Shown here: positions 33,802 to 42,821 of the stretch, piece after piece
Layout: every line of letters begins with the position of its first letter
How positions within the stretch are numbered: the first letter of the stretch is position 1
Source of the DNA: Ruminococcaceae bacterium UBA5295
Lineage (GTDB): Bacteria > Bacillota > Clostridia > Oscillospirales > Acutalibacteraceae
Reading direction: 5' to 3'
Assembly (NCBI GenBank): GCA_002411365.1
Contig: DHSD01000012.1
Span: 1 to 64,000, forward strand
Length of the DNA: 64,000 nucleotides
Notes under the pieces: model-generated
What the model was told of the DNA's origin: nothing
Databases searched by the model: none
The model's input: the letters and a program-made list of their open reading frames with translations, nothing else
Program-made: the position numbers and the translations under genes

Positions 33802-34167
33802 ATGGAATCGAGATTTTTGCACACAAATTTCAACGTCTTTGACTTGGACAGGAGCATAAAATTTTACAGGGAAGCGCTTGGCCTTAAAGAAGTGAGGCGC
33901 ATAAATGCTCCCGATGGCTCATTTATAATAGCATACCTCGGCGACGGCAAAACGGACTATAACCTTGAGCTTACGTGGATGCGCAACAGGGAAAAGCCGT
34001 ATGACCTCGGCGACAATGAGTTCCACATTGCATTCCGCGTGCCTGACAAAAAAGCGGCGCATGAGCTGCATAAAAAGATGGACTGCATATGCTATGAAAA
34101 TCCGGAAATGGATCTTTACTTTATAAATGACCCTGACGGCTACTGGATAGAGATACTCGACCGCTGA
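33802..34167 (+). CDS. VOC-family protein, lactoylglutathione-lyase (glyoxalase I)-like
   Basis: The 121-residue product has two beta-alpha-beta-beta-beta modules of the glyoxalase fold. Typical metal ligand positions are present: His7 in FLHTNFNV, Glu in NLELTW, His in NEFHIAFRV and Glu in YWIEILDR. Similarity to GloA (DLDRSIKFYREALGL, DPDGYWIEI) is clear. It may detoxify methylglyoxal with a bacterial thiol, but the exact substrate is not certain. AAAGGCGGGG precedes the start. Confidence 0.85.
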   Translation: MESRFLHTNFNVFDLDRSIKFYREALGLKEVRRINAPDGSFIIAYLGDGKTDYNLELTWMRNREKPYDLGDNEFHIAFRVPDKKAAHELHKKMDCICYENPEMDLYFINDPDGYWIEILDR

Positions 34168-34217
34168 AAAAGCACATTTAAAATCCACTGCTCCTTTAAG
34201 GAAGTAAGGAGGGCAAA

Positions 34218-35381
34218 ATGAAATTTCTCCATCTTGCCGACCTGCATATCGGCAAGCGCGTATGTGACTTCAGCCTTCTGGATGACCAGGAATACATACT
34301 TGGCCAGATACTCAAAATTGCCGACAGCGTAAAGCCTGATGCAGTGCTGATTGCCGGCGATCTGTATGACCGTAGCGTTCCGCCAGGGGAGGCTGTAGAG
34401 CTTCTTGACTGCTTCCTTACTGAACTTTGCGGCAGAAAAATACATGTCTTTGCCATAAGCGGGAACCATGATTCGCCGGAAAGGCTTGATTTTGGGAGCC
34501 GCATAATGAAAAAAAGCGGCGTTACAATTGCGGGGACGTTCCGTGGCAAGCCGGAAAAAGCCGTGCTTACCGACGATTTCGGCCCCGTTTATATTTACCT
34601 TCTCCCTTTTCTGAAGCCGGCGGAGGCTTCCCCATTTTTCAGGCCGGAACAGGTTAATTCATATGAAGATGCCGTGCGCGCCGCCGTTGGCGCGCTGCAA
34701 CTGGACACAGGCGCGCGCAATGTGATTGTGGCACACCAGTTCGTGACGGCGTGCGGCACAGAGCCGGAGCGTTGCGACTCGGAGACGCTTTCTGTGGGCG
34801 GCACCGACCAGGTAGATTTTTCAGTGTTCGATGGGTTTGACTATGCTGCCCTCGGCCATCTTCACGGCCCACAGCGTATTGGCAGGCCGGAAGTCCGCTA
34901 TGCGGGCTCGCCGCTTAAATATTCATTTTCGGAGACGCACCAGCAGAAATCGGTCACAGTAGTTGAAATGCGTGAAAAGGGCAGCATGGAGATTTCGGTG
35001 ATACCGCTCGCCCCTCTGCATGACATGCGCGAGATACGCGGCCCAATTGAGGAGCTTACGAATCAGGAAATCGCTTCTAAAGGAAAGCGGGACGACTATA
35101 TCCATGCTACACTGACAGACGGGCACGCCGTTGCAGGGGCTGCAGACCGTCTCCGTGCAGTTTACCCAAACCTTATGTGTATAGATTTCAGCAGCTCTGC
35201 GGTGCCTGCAGAGGAGCATTCGTGCACGGCGGCTTCGGGCGATGTTGAGCACCGCACCCCGCAAGACCTTTTTGAGGAATTTTACCGCAACCAGAATGGC
35301 CATGAGCTTCCGGAAAATGAACGCGCAGAGCTTGAAAAGGCGGTCTGTACAGCCGAAAAGGAAGAAGGGGAAGGGCAGTGA
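34218..35381 (+). CDS. sbcD: Nuclease SbcCD subunit D
   Basis: The 387-residue product has the Mre11/SbcD metallophosphoesterase motifs in order: LADLHIGK, AGDLYDRSVPP, SGNHDSPERLDF, VAHQFV and LGHLHGPQ. A C-terminal cap domain follows. With SbcC it cuts hairpins and protein-blocked DNA ends. AGTAAGGAGG precedes ATG 34218. It overlaps sbcC by four bases (GTGA), which couples translation. Confidence 0.95.
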   Translation: MKFLHLADLHIGKRVCDFSLLDDQEYILGQILKIADSVKPDAVLIAGDLYDRSVPPGEAVELLDCFLTELCGRKIHVFAISGNHDSPERLDFGSRIMKKSGVTIAGTFRGKPEKAVLTDDFGPVYIYLLPFLKPAEASPFFRPEQVNSYEDAVRAAVGALQLDTGARNVIVAHQFVTACGTEPERCDSETLSVGGTDQVDFSVFDGFDYAALGHLHGPQRIGRPEVRYAGSPLKYSFSETHQQKSVTVVEMREKGSMEISVIPLAPLHDMREIRGPIEELTNQEIASKGKRDDYIHATLTDGHAVAGAADRLRAVYPNLMCIDFSSSAVPAEEHSCTAASGDVEHRTPQDLFEEFYRNQNGHELPENERAELEKAVCTAEKEEGEGQ

Positions 35382-38300
35382 AACCGATTCATCTTGTAAT
35401 GAACGCTTTCGGGCCGTATGCCGATAAAACGGAAGTCCCGTTCAGCGAGTTTGGCTCGGACGGGCTTTTTTTGATATGTGGTGACACAGGTGCCGGGAAG
35501 ACAACGATTTTTGACGCCATAACATTTGCGCTGTACGGTGAGGCGAGCGGATCAACAAGGACTCCGGAGTCGCTGCGCAGCAATTTTGCCGACCCTTCGG
35601 AAAAAACGTATGTGGAGCTGACATTTTCACATAAGGGCAAAATTTACCGCGTAAAAAGGAACCCGCGCTACCAGCGCCCGAAAAAGCGTGGCGGCATGAC
35701 GGCGGAAACGGCCGACGCAGCTTTGTTTTTTCCTGACGGCTCGGCCGTCGCAGGCTTTAGGGCCGTAACTGAAAAGGTAGAGGAACTGATGGGGATAGAT
35801 TGCCGCCAGTTCCGCCAGACGTCTATGATTGCGCAGGGAGAATTTCTAAAGCTGCTGCTCGCGGGCAGCGGTGAACGCTCGGAAATTTTCCGGCGCGTTT
35901 TCGACACCGGAGTTTACCGGCGTATGCAGGAATATTTCCATGAGCGGGAGCAGATTCTCAGCAGGCAGATGGAAGAAAATGCGCGCTCAATTATGCAGGA
36001 CGTGCTGTCTGCCCAACCTGACGGCACGGTTTTTACTGAGGATATGCAGGAGCGGTTTAAGCAGGAAAACAATATAAGCCTCACGGAACAACTCATCAGC
36101 CGCATTTCAGAATCCATATCGGCAGATGAAAAACAGGCGGAAAGATTTTCGGAGGCAGCCGGCAAAACAAAAGACAGCATTATAAAGCTGAATGGGAAAA
36201 TAAAAGATGCGGAGCAGGCAAACAGGCTCCTTGAGGAGCTCAGCAAAGTTAGGGCGCATTATGAAGAACTGAAAAGCCGTTTGCCGCTTATGGAAAAGGA
36301 CAGCAAACGGCTTGAAAATTCCGGGCGCGCACACAGCATTGTCTTTCCGGCACAGCAGGCGTATATGCGCGAAAAGGAAGAAGCGGGCAGGCTCAGCCTG
36401 ACCGTTTTGCAGCTTGAGAAAAAAATATCAACGCTTTCAGAGCACAAAGAAAAGCTCGGTGAGGCGCTTGCTGCCGAGCGTGCCAAAGAACCGCGCCGCG
36501 CTGAGCTTGCAGGCAGAATTTCCAACCTTAAAGAAGCTATGCCGCGCTATGAGAAAGTAAAAAATGCAGAAAAAGCAGCGGGGCAGCTTTCAGAAAACGC
36601 GAAGTCTGCCGCCGAAGCACGCCGGAAAAGCGGCGAAAGGCTCGAAAAGCTTAAAAAACAGCAGGCAGATGATGCCGAAGAGCTGGAACGGCTGAAAAAT
36701 GCCGAAGCAGAAAAAGTCGCATGCGAAAATGACAACGCTGCGCAGAAGAAAAAATCTGCTGACCTAAAGGACCTGCTTGCAAAAATCAGCGAGATACATA
36801 GCGATAAAGCAGGCCTTGCAAAGCTTGGCAAAAGCCACAAAACAGCGGAGGACGCCTTTAAAGAAGCCGGAAGGAAAGCAGACGGGGCAGAAGCTGTTTT
36901 CCTGCGCGAGCAGGCCGGCATTATGGCACAGAACCTTTCGGAAAGGGAGCCATGCCCTGTCTGCGGCTCAACCGTGCACCCGAAAAAAGCACAGCTTTCG
37001 TCAGGAGCGCCTGACGAAGCGTATGTGCGGAAACTTAAAGCGGAGCATGAAAGATGCCGGAGTGAATTGGAAAGCATAAGCCTTACGATGAGGGCCGCCA
37101 ACGCAAGGCTTGAGTCCAATGTAAAAAACCTGCGCTCCTATGCGGAAGGCATACTCGGCGACATAGATGGCTGCCGCGTCGTAGGCCAGCTTGAGGCAAA
37201 GGCCGGCAAAGAGCTTGAGATGTCATGCGGAAAAGAAGCTGAGCTTCAGAAGCAACTTGCTGTGCTGCAGGAAAAATGCAGGAGGGAAGCGTGCGCTGAA
37301 GCGCGGCAGAAAGAAACGTCGGGGCTTATTGAATCGGCTGGGCATGAGGCGGAAAAGCGGCAGGCAGAGGAAAACAGTGCAAGGGAAGCGCTCAGAGCAA
37401 AGCAGGCCGAGGCGGAAGCTATGCGCGGAGAACTCGAATTTCCGTCAGCCGAAGAAGCGCAAAAGGCGCTTTTGTCGTTCGAAAAAGAGCTTAAGGAGTT
37501 AAAAGACGCGCTCGAAAATGCGGAGCAGGCGTGCAGTAAATCCGAAAGTGAAATTTCCGCGTCGGAAGCTTTATTTTCAGACAGCAGGGCGAAACTTGAA
37601 ACCCAGACAGCAAGGCAAGCCGGGAAGAAAAAGATATATGGCGAAAAACTTGCCGAAGCGGGATTCGATTCCGAAAGCAGTTATGCGGCGGCTCTGCTGC
37701 CACAGGAGGCGGAGGCCGGCCTGAGAAAATCCATTGACGGGTACAGGGACAACTGCGCGAGGACTGAAGAAGCAGCCGGGCAACTGGAAAAATCAGCCGA
37801 AGGCAAGGCACCGGCTGATATGGACGGCCTTTCGCATCAGCTTTTACAGGCCCGGAAAGAAGAAAAAGATGAGGGAAGCGCATTTAACAGCATATCTGTG
37901 CGCCTTAGCGTGAACAGGCGCTGCGCCGGGCGCATTAAGAAAGCTTTTGCCGAAAGGAAAGCGCTTAACACGGAATATGAAGCTGCGCTTGATATGGACA
38001 GGACGGCGAACGGAAGCCTTACAGGGCGGGCAAGGCTGAGCTTTGAGGAATTCGTGCAGGCGGCGTATTTCAGCCGTATCCTCCAGCAGGCAAACATCAG
38101 GCTTTCGGAAATGACGGCGGGGCGCTACATATTTCTGCGCAAGACCGAAGCAGATGACAGGCGTGTGCATTTTGGGCTTGACCTCAATGTGTTTGACAAT
38201 TACAATGGCTTGCCGCGCGACGTAAAATCGCTTTCCGGCGGGGAGTCGTTCAAGGCTTCGCTTGCACTCGCCCTCGGATTTTCTGACGTGGTGCAAAACG

Positions 38301-38521
38301 GGTCTGGCGGAGTGAGAATAGAAACCATGTTTATTGATGAGGGTTTCGGTTCGCTGGACGACGAATCGCGCCGGCAGGCGATTACAACGCTTTCAAAGCT
38401 TGCCGGCGGCGGGCGGCTTGTGGGGATAATATCCCATGTAACTGAGCTCAGGGAGCAGATAGACCGCCAGATAGTCGTGAGGCGCTGCGTAGACGGCAGC
38501 ACGCTTAAACTTGTAAAATAA
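35378..38521 (+). CDS. sbcC: Nuclease SbcCD subunit C (SMC-like ATPase)
   Basis: The 1047-residue product has an N-terminal Walker A (CGDTGAGKTTIFDA, residues 32-45), long coiled coils with the zinc hook CPVC at 526-529, and a C-terminal head with signature LSGGESFKASLAL and Walker B FIDEGFGSLDDES. The size matches SbcC. ATP-driven opening of the SbcD nuclease site is the known role. The start is GTG 35378, overlapping the sbcD stop. A terminator follows immediately after the stop. Confidence 0.95.
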   Translation: MKPIHLVMNAFGPYADKTEVPFSEFGSDGLFLICGDTGAGKTTIFDAITFALYGEASGSTRTPESLRSNFADPSEKTYVELTFSHKGKIYRVKRNPRYQRPKKRGGMTAETADAALFFPDGSAVAGFRAVTEKVEELMGIDCRQFRQTSMIAQGEFLKLLLAGSGERSEIFRRVFDTGVYRRMQEYFHEREQILSRQMEENARSIMQDVLSAQPDGTVFTEDMQERFKQENNISLTEQLISRISESISADEKQAERFSEAAGKTKDSIIKLNGKIKDAEQANRLLEELSKVRAHYEELKSRLPLMEKDSKRLENSGRAHSIVFPAQQAYMREKEEAGRLSLTVLQLEKKISTLSEHKEKLGEALAAERAKEPRRAELAGRISNLKEAMPRYEKVKNAEKAAGQLSENAKSAAEARRKSGERLEKLKKQQADDAEELERLKNAEAEKVACENDNAAQKKKSADLKDLLAKISEIHSDKAGLAKLGKSHKTAEDAFKEAGRKADGAEAVFLREQAGIMAQNLSEREPCPVCGSTVHPKKAQLSSGAPDEAYVRKLKAEHERCRSELESISLTMRAANARLESNVKNLRSYAEGILGDIDGCRVVGQLEAKAGKELEMSCGKEAELQKQLAVLQEKCRREACAEARQKETSGLIESAGHEAEKRQAEENSAREALRAKQAEAEAMRGELEFPSAEEAQKALLSFEKELKELKDALENAEQACSKSESEISASEALFSDSRAKLETQTARQAGKKKIYGEKLAEAGFDSESSYAAALLPQEAEAGLRKSIDGYRDNCARTEEAAGQLEKSAEGKAPADMDGLSHQLLQARKEEKDEGSAFNSISVRLSVNRRCAGRIKKAFAERKALNTEYEAALDMDRTANGSLTGRARLSFEEFVQAAYFSRILQQANIRLSEMTAGRYIFLRKTEADDRRVHFGLDLNVFDNYNGLPRDVKSLSGGESFKASLALALGFSDVVQNGSGGVRIETMFIDEGFGSLDDESRRQAITTLSKLAGGGRLVGIISHVTELREQIDRQIVVRRCVDGSTLKLVK

Positions 38522-38552
38522 AAAATCCATCCGCTTTCTGCGGGTGGATTTT
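38522..38552. terminator. Terminator between sbcC and mltG
   Basis: Arms 38522-38534 and 38540-38552 (13 bases, one G-U) around TTTCT; AAAA and TTTT at the stem base let it act in both directions. It lies between the convergent ends of sbcC and mltG. Confidence 0.88.
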
Positions 38553-38568
38553 CTGCTTATGTGTTTTT

Positions 38569-39507
38569 TTAGCCCATGCCGAATTTTTTAAGCTGTTTCT
38601 CATGTTCCGCCATGGTTTTCTGGTAATAGTTTTTGCCTTTTGCCGTAAAGAAGTAGAGGTAATCCGTTGAAGCCGGGTGAGCCGCAGCATTTAAGGCGGC
38701 GGCGCCGGGGTTGCAGATAGGCCCGGCGGGAAGCGCCGTACAGCGGTATGTATTGTAGTAATATTTGAAAGAATCGCTGAACGGGCCGTTTGGTTTCAGC
38801 AGGTAGTGTGTGCAGTAGTCACGTGTGGAATCGGCCTCGAGGCGCTGGCCTTTTTTGAGCCGGTTGTGGAATACGGAGGATACCATTTTCATGTCGCTGC
38901 TATTGTTCGATTCGCGCTCGATAACAGAGGCAAGCTTTACAAGCTGGTCAGTCGTCATGCCGGAGTACCTGTATCCGGAAATGTGCTGCTCGGCATTGCG
39001 GAGAAATTTGCCGACGGCGTCCTGCGGCTTCATGTGTGTGTACATTGTGTAAGTGTCCGGGTAAAGGTACCCCTCAAGCTTATAGGCGCGCTTCGAACTT
39101 GGCGGGATTGCTTTTACGAGCGGGTAATAGTTGAAATTGTATGTCTGTGCGCTTTTGATGAAATTCGCCTTTTTGCAGATATTGTGCGCTTCAAGCCGTG
39201 CGCCTATCTGTGCGAGCGTGAAGCCTTCGGGGAAAGTCAGGGTTACGGCTTTGCTGCCTTTTGGTGGCGCAGGCTGGTCTGGTAGATTTTTTGCTGCTGA
39301 TGAGGATGGTGCGCTGCTGGAAGAGCTGGCTAAAAATGATTCGACAGTTTTAGTAAGTTCATCGCTGCTTGCTGTGGAATCTTCTGAGATGTCGTTAGAA
39401 GAAGGATTCAGAAGACTTTCGGTTTTATCTTTATCGGCTTTATTTAAGCATGCTGTGGTAAAAATAAGCGTGCATGCAAGAAGAAATAAAATCGCAGCCT
39501 TTTTCAT
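38569..39507 (-). CDS. mltG: Endolytic transglycosylase MltG-like, signal-peptide form
   Basis: The 312-residue product has an N-terminal signal segment ending near Cys20 (possible but poor lipobox), a Ser-rich linker (about 40-75) and an MltG/YceG domain. The domain contains LEGYLYPDTY, the catalytic Glu in KLASVIERES, VFHNRLKKGQRLEADST and the ALPAGPICNPG segment. MltG cuts nascent glycan chains and sets their length. AAGGGAG precedes the ATG. The usual membrane anchor is replaced by the signal/lipid-type N-terminus. Confidence 0.9.
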   Translation of the reverse strand: MKKAAILFLLACTLIFTTACLNKADKDKTESLLNPSSNDISEDSTASSDELTKTVESFLASSSSSAPSSSAAKNLPDQPAPPKGSKAVTLTFPEGFTLAQIGARLEAHNICKKANFIKSAQTYNFNYYPLVKAIPPSSKRAYKLEGYLYPDTYTMYTHMKPQDAVGKFLRNAEQHISGYRYSGMTTDQLVKLASVIERESNNSSDMKMVSSVFHNRLKKGQRLEADSTRDYCTHYLLKPNGPFSDSFKYYYNTYRCTALPAGPICNPGAAALNAAAHPASTDYLYFFTAKGKNYYQKTMAEHEKQLKKFGMG

Positions 39508-39542
39508 TAATTTTCTCCCTTCCCATTATCACTTGTTGATAG

Positions 39543-39571
39543 ATTATATGCCTTCTTTTTTCTTTTGTCAA
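39543..39571 (-). promoter_or_regulatory. Sigma-A promoter of mltG
   Basis: On the minus strand TTGACA (39571-39566), 17 bases and TATAAT (39548-39543): both hexamers match consensus. Expected leader is about 28 bases. Confidence 0.92.
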
Positions 39572-39633
39572 CAAAATACGACATAATATTCTCATACAGT
39601 ATTCTTATGCAGCAGCTTAAATTTTAATATTTA

Positions 39634-40860
39634 TCAGACCACTTGAAAGATATAGAACTTAAGGTATTCCGTTTCGGGGACATTCCAGAGTATGGGGTGG
39701 TCCGGAGCCTGCTGGCGCGCTTCTACCTGCCGGAGGGAGACCTGCGCGTCCGCCGCAGCCGACCGGAGGACGCTGCAGAAAAGGCTGTTTGTCATAAAGT
39801 GGGAGCACGAGCATGTTACAAGGTAGCCGCCACGCGGCAAAATTTTCATGGCCCTGTAGTTTATCTCTTTATAGCCGCGCTCGGCGTTGCGAACCGTTTT
39901 GCGTGATTTGGTGAAAGCCGGCGGGTCAAGTATGACTACGTCGTACTGGGGCTTCGGGTTTTCGGCAAGCTTAGGGAGAAGGTCAAAAACATTGGCTGTT
40001 TCAAAGTCGATGCGGCCGTCAAGATGGTTGAGGCGTGCGTTTTCGGCAGCTGCGGCTATTGCGTTGGAAGAAATGTCTACGGCGTGCACATGCTCTGCCC
40101 CTGCACTTGCGGCGTTGAGTGCAAAGGAGCCTGTGTCTGTAAAGCAGTCGAGCACGCGCTTGCCGCGGCAGAGCCTTGCCGCGGCGTGTCTGTTGTATTT
40201 CTGGTCGAGGAAAAAGCCCGTTTTCTGGCCGTTCTCAAAATCGACGGTATAGCGTATCCCGTTCTCAGTAATTTCCGTCTTTGTGCTTTCAGGCACGGCA
40301 ACGCCTGCAAGGGGGAAAAAGCCCTTGTTTTCTTCCATACCCTCAAGCTTCCTTATGCCGACGTCGTTGCGCTCGTAAATGCCATCAATTTTCTGGCCGT
40401 CATCTGTAAGTATGCGGTAAAGGAGGCGGAAGAGCATGGGCTTGATTTTTTCCATGCCGAGCGAAAGCGTCTGTGTGACGAGTATATTGCCGAACCTGTC
40501 TACAGTAAGGCCGGGGAACGAGTCTGCTTCGCCGAAAACAATGCGGCAGCAGGAGACGTCTGGCCCCATGACGGCTTTGCGGTATTCCCACGCATAGCGC
40601 AGGCGCCGCTCCCAGAAGGCCTCGTCAAAAGTATCATTTGCATTGCGCGAGATGAGCCTTATGCGTATTTTTGAGTGGTCGTTTATAAAGCCTGTGCCGA
40701 GGTAGCTTCCGCGGCGGCTTAAAACATCTACAAGACTGCCGTTTTCATAAGGCTCGGCGCCGGTTATTTCGGTATTGTATATCCACGGGTGGCCGGCGAC
40801 GATGCTCCTTTCCGCTTTTGGTGTGACGTTTACTTTTGGGTAATTTCTTGTCTGTTTCAT
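39634..40860 (-). CDS. rlmI: Class I rRNA methyltransferase, RlmI type (23S m5C1962)
   Basis: From ATG 40860 the product has 408 residues. It begins with a PUA-type domain (AERSIVAGHPWIYNTEI), then a central domain (IVFGEADSFPGLTVDRFG) and the SAM-binding Rossmann fold (VLDCFTDTGSFALNAAS, VHAVDISSNAI, DVVILDPPAFTKSRK). This is the RlmI/YccW layout. GGAG lies 9 bases upstream of ATG 40860; ATG 40875 is upstream of that site. Two TTGACA repeats upstream (40887-40900) could serve the promoter, but the -10 is unclear. Confidence 0.9.
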   Translation of the reverse strand: MKQTRNYPKVNVTPKAERSIVAGHPWIYNTEITGAEPYENGSLVDVLSRRGSYLGTGFINDHSKIRIRLISRNANDTFDEAFWERRLRYAWEYRKAVMGPDVSCCRIVFGEADSFPGLTVDRFGNILVTQTLSLGMEKIKPMLFRLLYRILTDDGQKIDGIYERNDVGIRKLEGMEENKGFFPLAGVAVPESTKTEITENGIRYTVDFENGQKTGFFLDQKYNRHAAARLCRGKRVLDCFTDTGSFALNAASAGAEHVHAVDISSNAIAAAAENARLNHLDGRIDFETANVFDLLPKLAENPKPQYDVVILDPPAFTKSRKTVRNAERGYKEINYRAMKILPRGGYLVTCSCSHFMTNSLFCSVLRSAAADAQVSLRQVEARQQAPDHPILWNVPETEYLKFYIFQVV

Positions 40861-41224
40861 TATAAAATTCTCCATATAATATAATATGTCAATATGTCAA
40901 AAGGCAGTTAAGAGCCAAAACTGGCATGAGGCTTTTAATATGCCGCCTGATATTTTCATATCTGCCGTTTGGCAATGATGGTTTTCAGCTTTTTTCAGCT
41001 AATATAATGTTTTATAAGCAGATTATGCAATACCTGCTGTTTTGCAGGCAGAAAAACAAACTCATTATATCAGCAGGCAGAATTTATTTCAATTCCCATA
41101 TTTCCCATACAGACAGATATTCCTTACAGAATTGTCTTTTTACTTGTCAAGCAGTGGGTTATGCGATATAGTGTATATTATCATATGACTTCTTTATATG
41201 ATCTTTACAAAGGAGGAATGTACG
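40861..41224. other. AT-rich intergenic stretch between divergent rlmI and an anchored protein gene
   Basis: I see no open frame with a ribosome binding site. The stretch holds the rlmI leader at its left end, a small CCTGC/GCAGG hairpin near 41030-41055, a sigma-A promoter (41144-41172) and an inverted repeat (41180-41202) in front of the next gene. No riboswitch fold is recognisable. Confidence 0.6.
41144..41172 (+). promoter_or_regulatory. Sigma-A promoter and leader repeat of the 41225 gene
   Basis: TTGTCA (41144-41149), 17 bases, TATAGT (41167-41172). Inverted ATCATAT/ATATGAT (41180-41186, 41196-41202) lies in the leader just downstream, followed by the ribosome binding site AAAGGAGG. 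Confidence 0.8.
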
Positions 41225-41935
41225 TTGAAAAAAACTCTGATAGCGGTAGTTTTAACCGCTGCTGCCATTGGTGTTGGATATTTTGCTTATAGATTTTCTT
41301 TAAACCATGCAAAACTGCAGCTGTCGGATGCGCAGGTTTCTTCTGCAGGCCAGCTTTCTTCAAGTGAAGCTTCTTCGGTTTCACGGGCTGTTTCAAGCAA
41401 AGCTCCGGTTTTGGATTCCTCGGCATATTCCAGCCGCATTCATATGGCCTCTTCTTCGGCAACTGCCCCGACTACAAAGGCTCAGGAACCGTTAGTTGTA
41501 AAGTCCGAGGTGAAACTTGACTGGAAAAAGTACACGCTGAAGCCCGGAAAGCCGAAAAAGCTAAATGGCAAAACTTATAGTACCTATGAAATATGGGACG
41601 AAGATTATCTTGAAGGCCCGAATATACTTGTAGACCCAACAGACAGCAAAGTATATACATGGACTTCGTCTGATACGAATCCGATACCTGCTGTAAAAGA
41701 CAAAGCATTTGACAAGACGCCGCATACGATTGTTGGCACCATGAAAGACGGCGCGATGATGAGCATCCTTCTGACAACAGATGACGGAAACGAGCTGACT
41801 ATCCGCAGGCTCGGCGTCGACACAAGCGGCCTTAAAAGCCTGAAAATCGGTGACAGGATAAAAGTTACCTACACAGGCGTGATTAAAGGGAACGACACTT
41901 CGCGTGCATTTATTACGAAACTTGAAAATGCGTAA
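41225..41935 (+). CDS. Membrane-anchored extracellular protein of unknown function
   Basis: From TTG 41225 (8 bases after AAAGGAGG) the product has 236 residues. Residues 1-24 are a basic start plus one membrane helix (signal anchor). A Ser/Ala-rich linker (about 33-85) follows, then a compact C-terminal domain of about 145 residues (KLDWKKYTLKPGKPKK, TYSTYEIWDEDYL, KIGDRIKVTYTGVIKG) with a beta-barrel look. I do not recognise the family. The last strand segment resembles short OB-type proteins that read an ion or metabolite, but this is only a resemblance. It has its own promoter and terminator. Confidence 0.8.
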   Translation: MKKTLIAVVLTAAAIGVGYFAYRFSLNHAKLQLSDAQVSSAGQLSSSEASSVSRAVSSKAPVLDSSAYSSRIHMASSSATAPTTKAQEPLVVKSEVKLDWKKYTLKPGKPKKLNGKTYSTYEIWDEDYLEGPNILVDPTDSKVYTWTSSDTNPIPAVKDKAFDKTPHTIVGTMKDGAMMSILLTTDDGNELTIRRLGVDTSGLKSLKIGDRIKVTYTGVIKGNDTSRAFITKLENA

Positions 41936-41949
41936 GCACCGTTATATAG

Positions 41950-41982
41950 AAAAAAGGCAGCCTGCAGTGGGCTGCCTTTTTT
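41950..41982. terminator. Bidirectional terminator
   Basis: Arms 41950-41962 and 41970-41982 pair perfectly (13 bases including A6/T6), loop of seven. The 41225 gene stops just left, the acetyltransferase stops just right on the other strand. Confidence 0.93.
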
Positions 41983-42444
41983 CTAATCTGAGCACGGAAA
42001 CGGCGGCTCAAGCATCATCTGCATATATGGAAGGCGGCGGAAACCGATCCTTTTATAGAGGTTTATGGCCCTGACATTGCTGCTTTCCGCTTCAAGGCGG
42101 AAACGGGCGGCTTTTGCGCCGTATTTATGCAGAATGCGTGATATCATGCTGCGGCCAATGCCACGGCACTGAAACTTAGGGCGCACATATATTTCTTCAA
42201 GCCATACCGTGAGGCCGCCGCCTTCGTTCGACCACGAAAAGGCAAGCAGTGCATATCCTGCGGCCTCGCCGTTTTCTTCTGCAATGTAGCCGTCAGCCAA
42301 AGGGTTTCCCGAAAGCAGGAGGCTGAACGTTTTTTCAAAGTTTTTTCCGTTTACAGGATGGAGTACAGCACCGGAATTATAAAATTCTTCAGACATGCTG
42401 ATATATGCCTGCCTGTCTTCTTTAGCAAATTTGCGTATAGTCAT
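41983..42444 (-). CDS. GNAT-family N-acetyltransferase
   Basis: From ATG 42444 the product has 153 residues. The GNAT acetyl-CoA motif is RPKFQCRGIGRSMISRIL (Q/RxxGxG/A form), followed by the RLEAESSNVRAINLYKRIGFR segment. Substrate unknown. ATG 42444 overlaps the stop of the upstream gene (ATGA), which favours it over a TTG at 42468 that lies ahead of an AAGGAG site. Confidence 0.88.
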   Translation of the reverse strand: MTIRKFAKEDRQAYISMSEEFYNSGAVLHPVNGKNFEKTFSLLLSGNPLADGYIAEENGEAAGYALLAFSWSNEGGGLTVWLEEIYVRPKFQCRGIGRSMISRILHKYGAKAARFRLEAESSNVRAINLYKRIGFRRLPYMQMMLEPPFPCSD

Positions 42445-42731
42445 TTGCCATAAAATCTCCTTTTCCAAATATCATTGCTCTGATTTTTGCTGTATTCGCT
42501 GCTGCTTCTTTTGCGGCTGGAGTTGCGGCGTGCACACCTTGGTGTATGCGGGAGGTTTCTTTCAGCCCGCTTTACTGTTTTTCCGTAAACGGACTGGAAG
42601 ATGAGCGCCGCAACTGTTGCAAATGTGCATAGCACTGCGCCGCGGTGTGCAATTTTTACAAATATGGCGAGGGCTATTGCCGCTATTGTGAATCCCCATG
42701 CCGTTACCCCAAGCATGGTTTGCCGGTGCAT
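42441..42731 (-). CDS. Small two-helix membrane protein of unknown function
   Basis: The 96-residue product has two hydrophobic helices (about residues 6-25 and 30-48) and a long Arg/Lys/Ser-rich tail (about 50-96). GGGAG sits 8 bases before ATG 42731. The stop overlaps the acetyltransferase start (ATGA), which supports real translation. It is co-directional with alr. No family recognised. Confidence 0.65.
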   Translation of the reverse strand: MHRQTMLGVTAWGFTIAAIALAIFVKIAHRGAVLCTFATVAALIFQSVYGKTVKRAERNLPHTPRCARRNSSRKRSSSEYSKNQSNDIWKRRFYGK

Positions 42732-42821
42732 GCTCTCAGCTCCCTTCAAAGGACTTTTTATCCAAAGGAAACGGCACCGTTTCCGTAAAAGGGAAGGTGC
42801 CGCATATAGCCAGAATGACAA

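Noticed and set aside
42767..42784. GGAAAC/GTTTCC stem after alr as a terminator
   Set aside because: Six to eight bases with a very small loop and few T afterwards; too weak to list.
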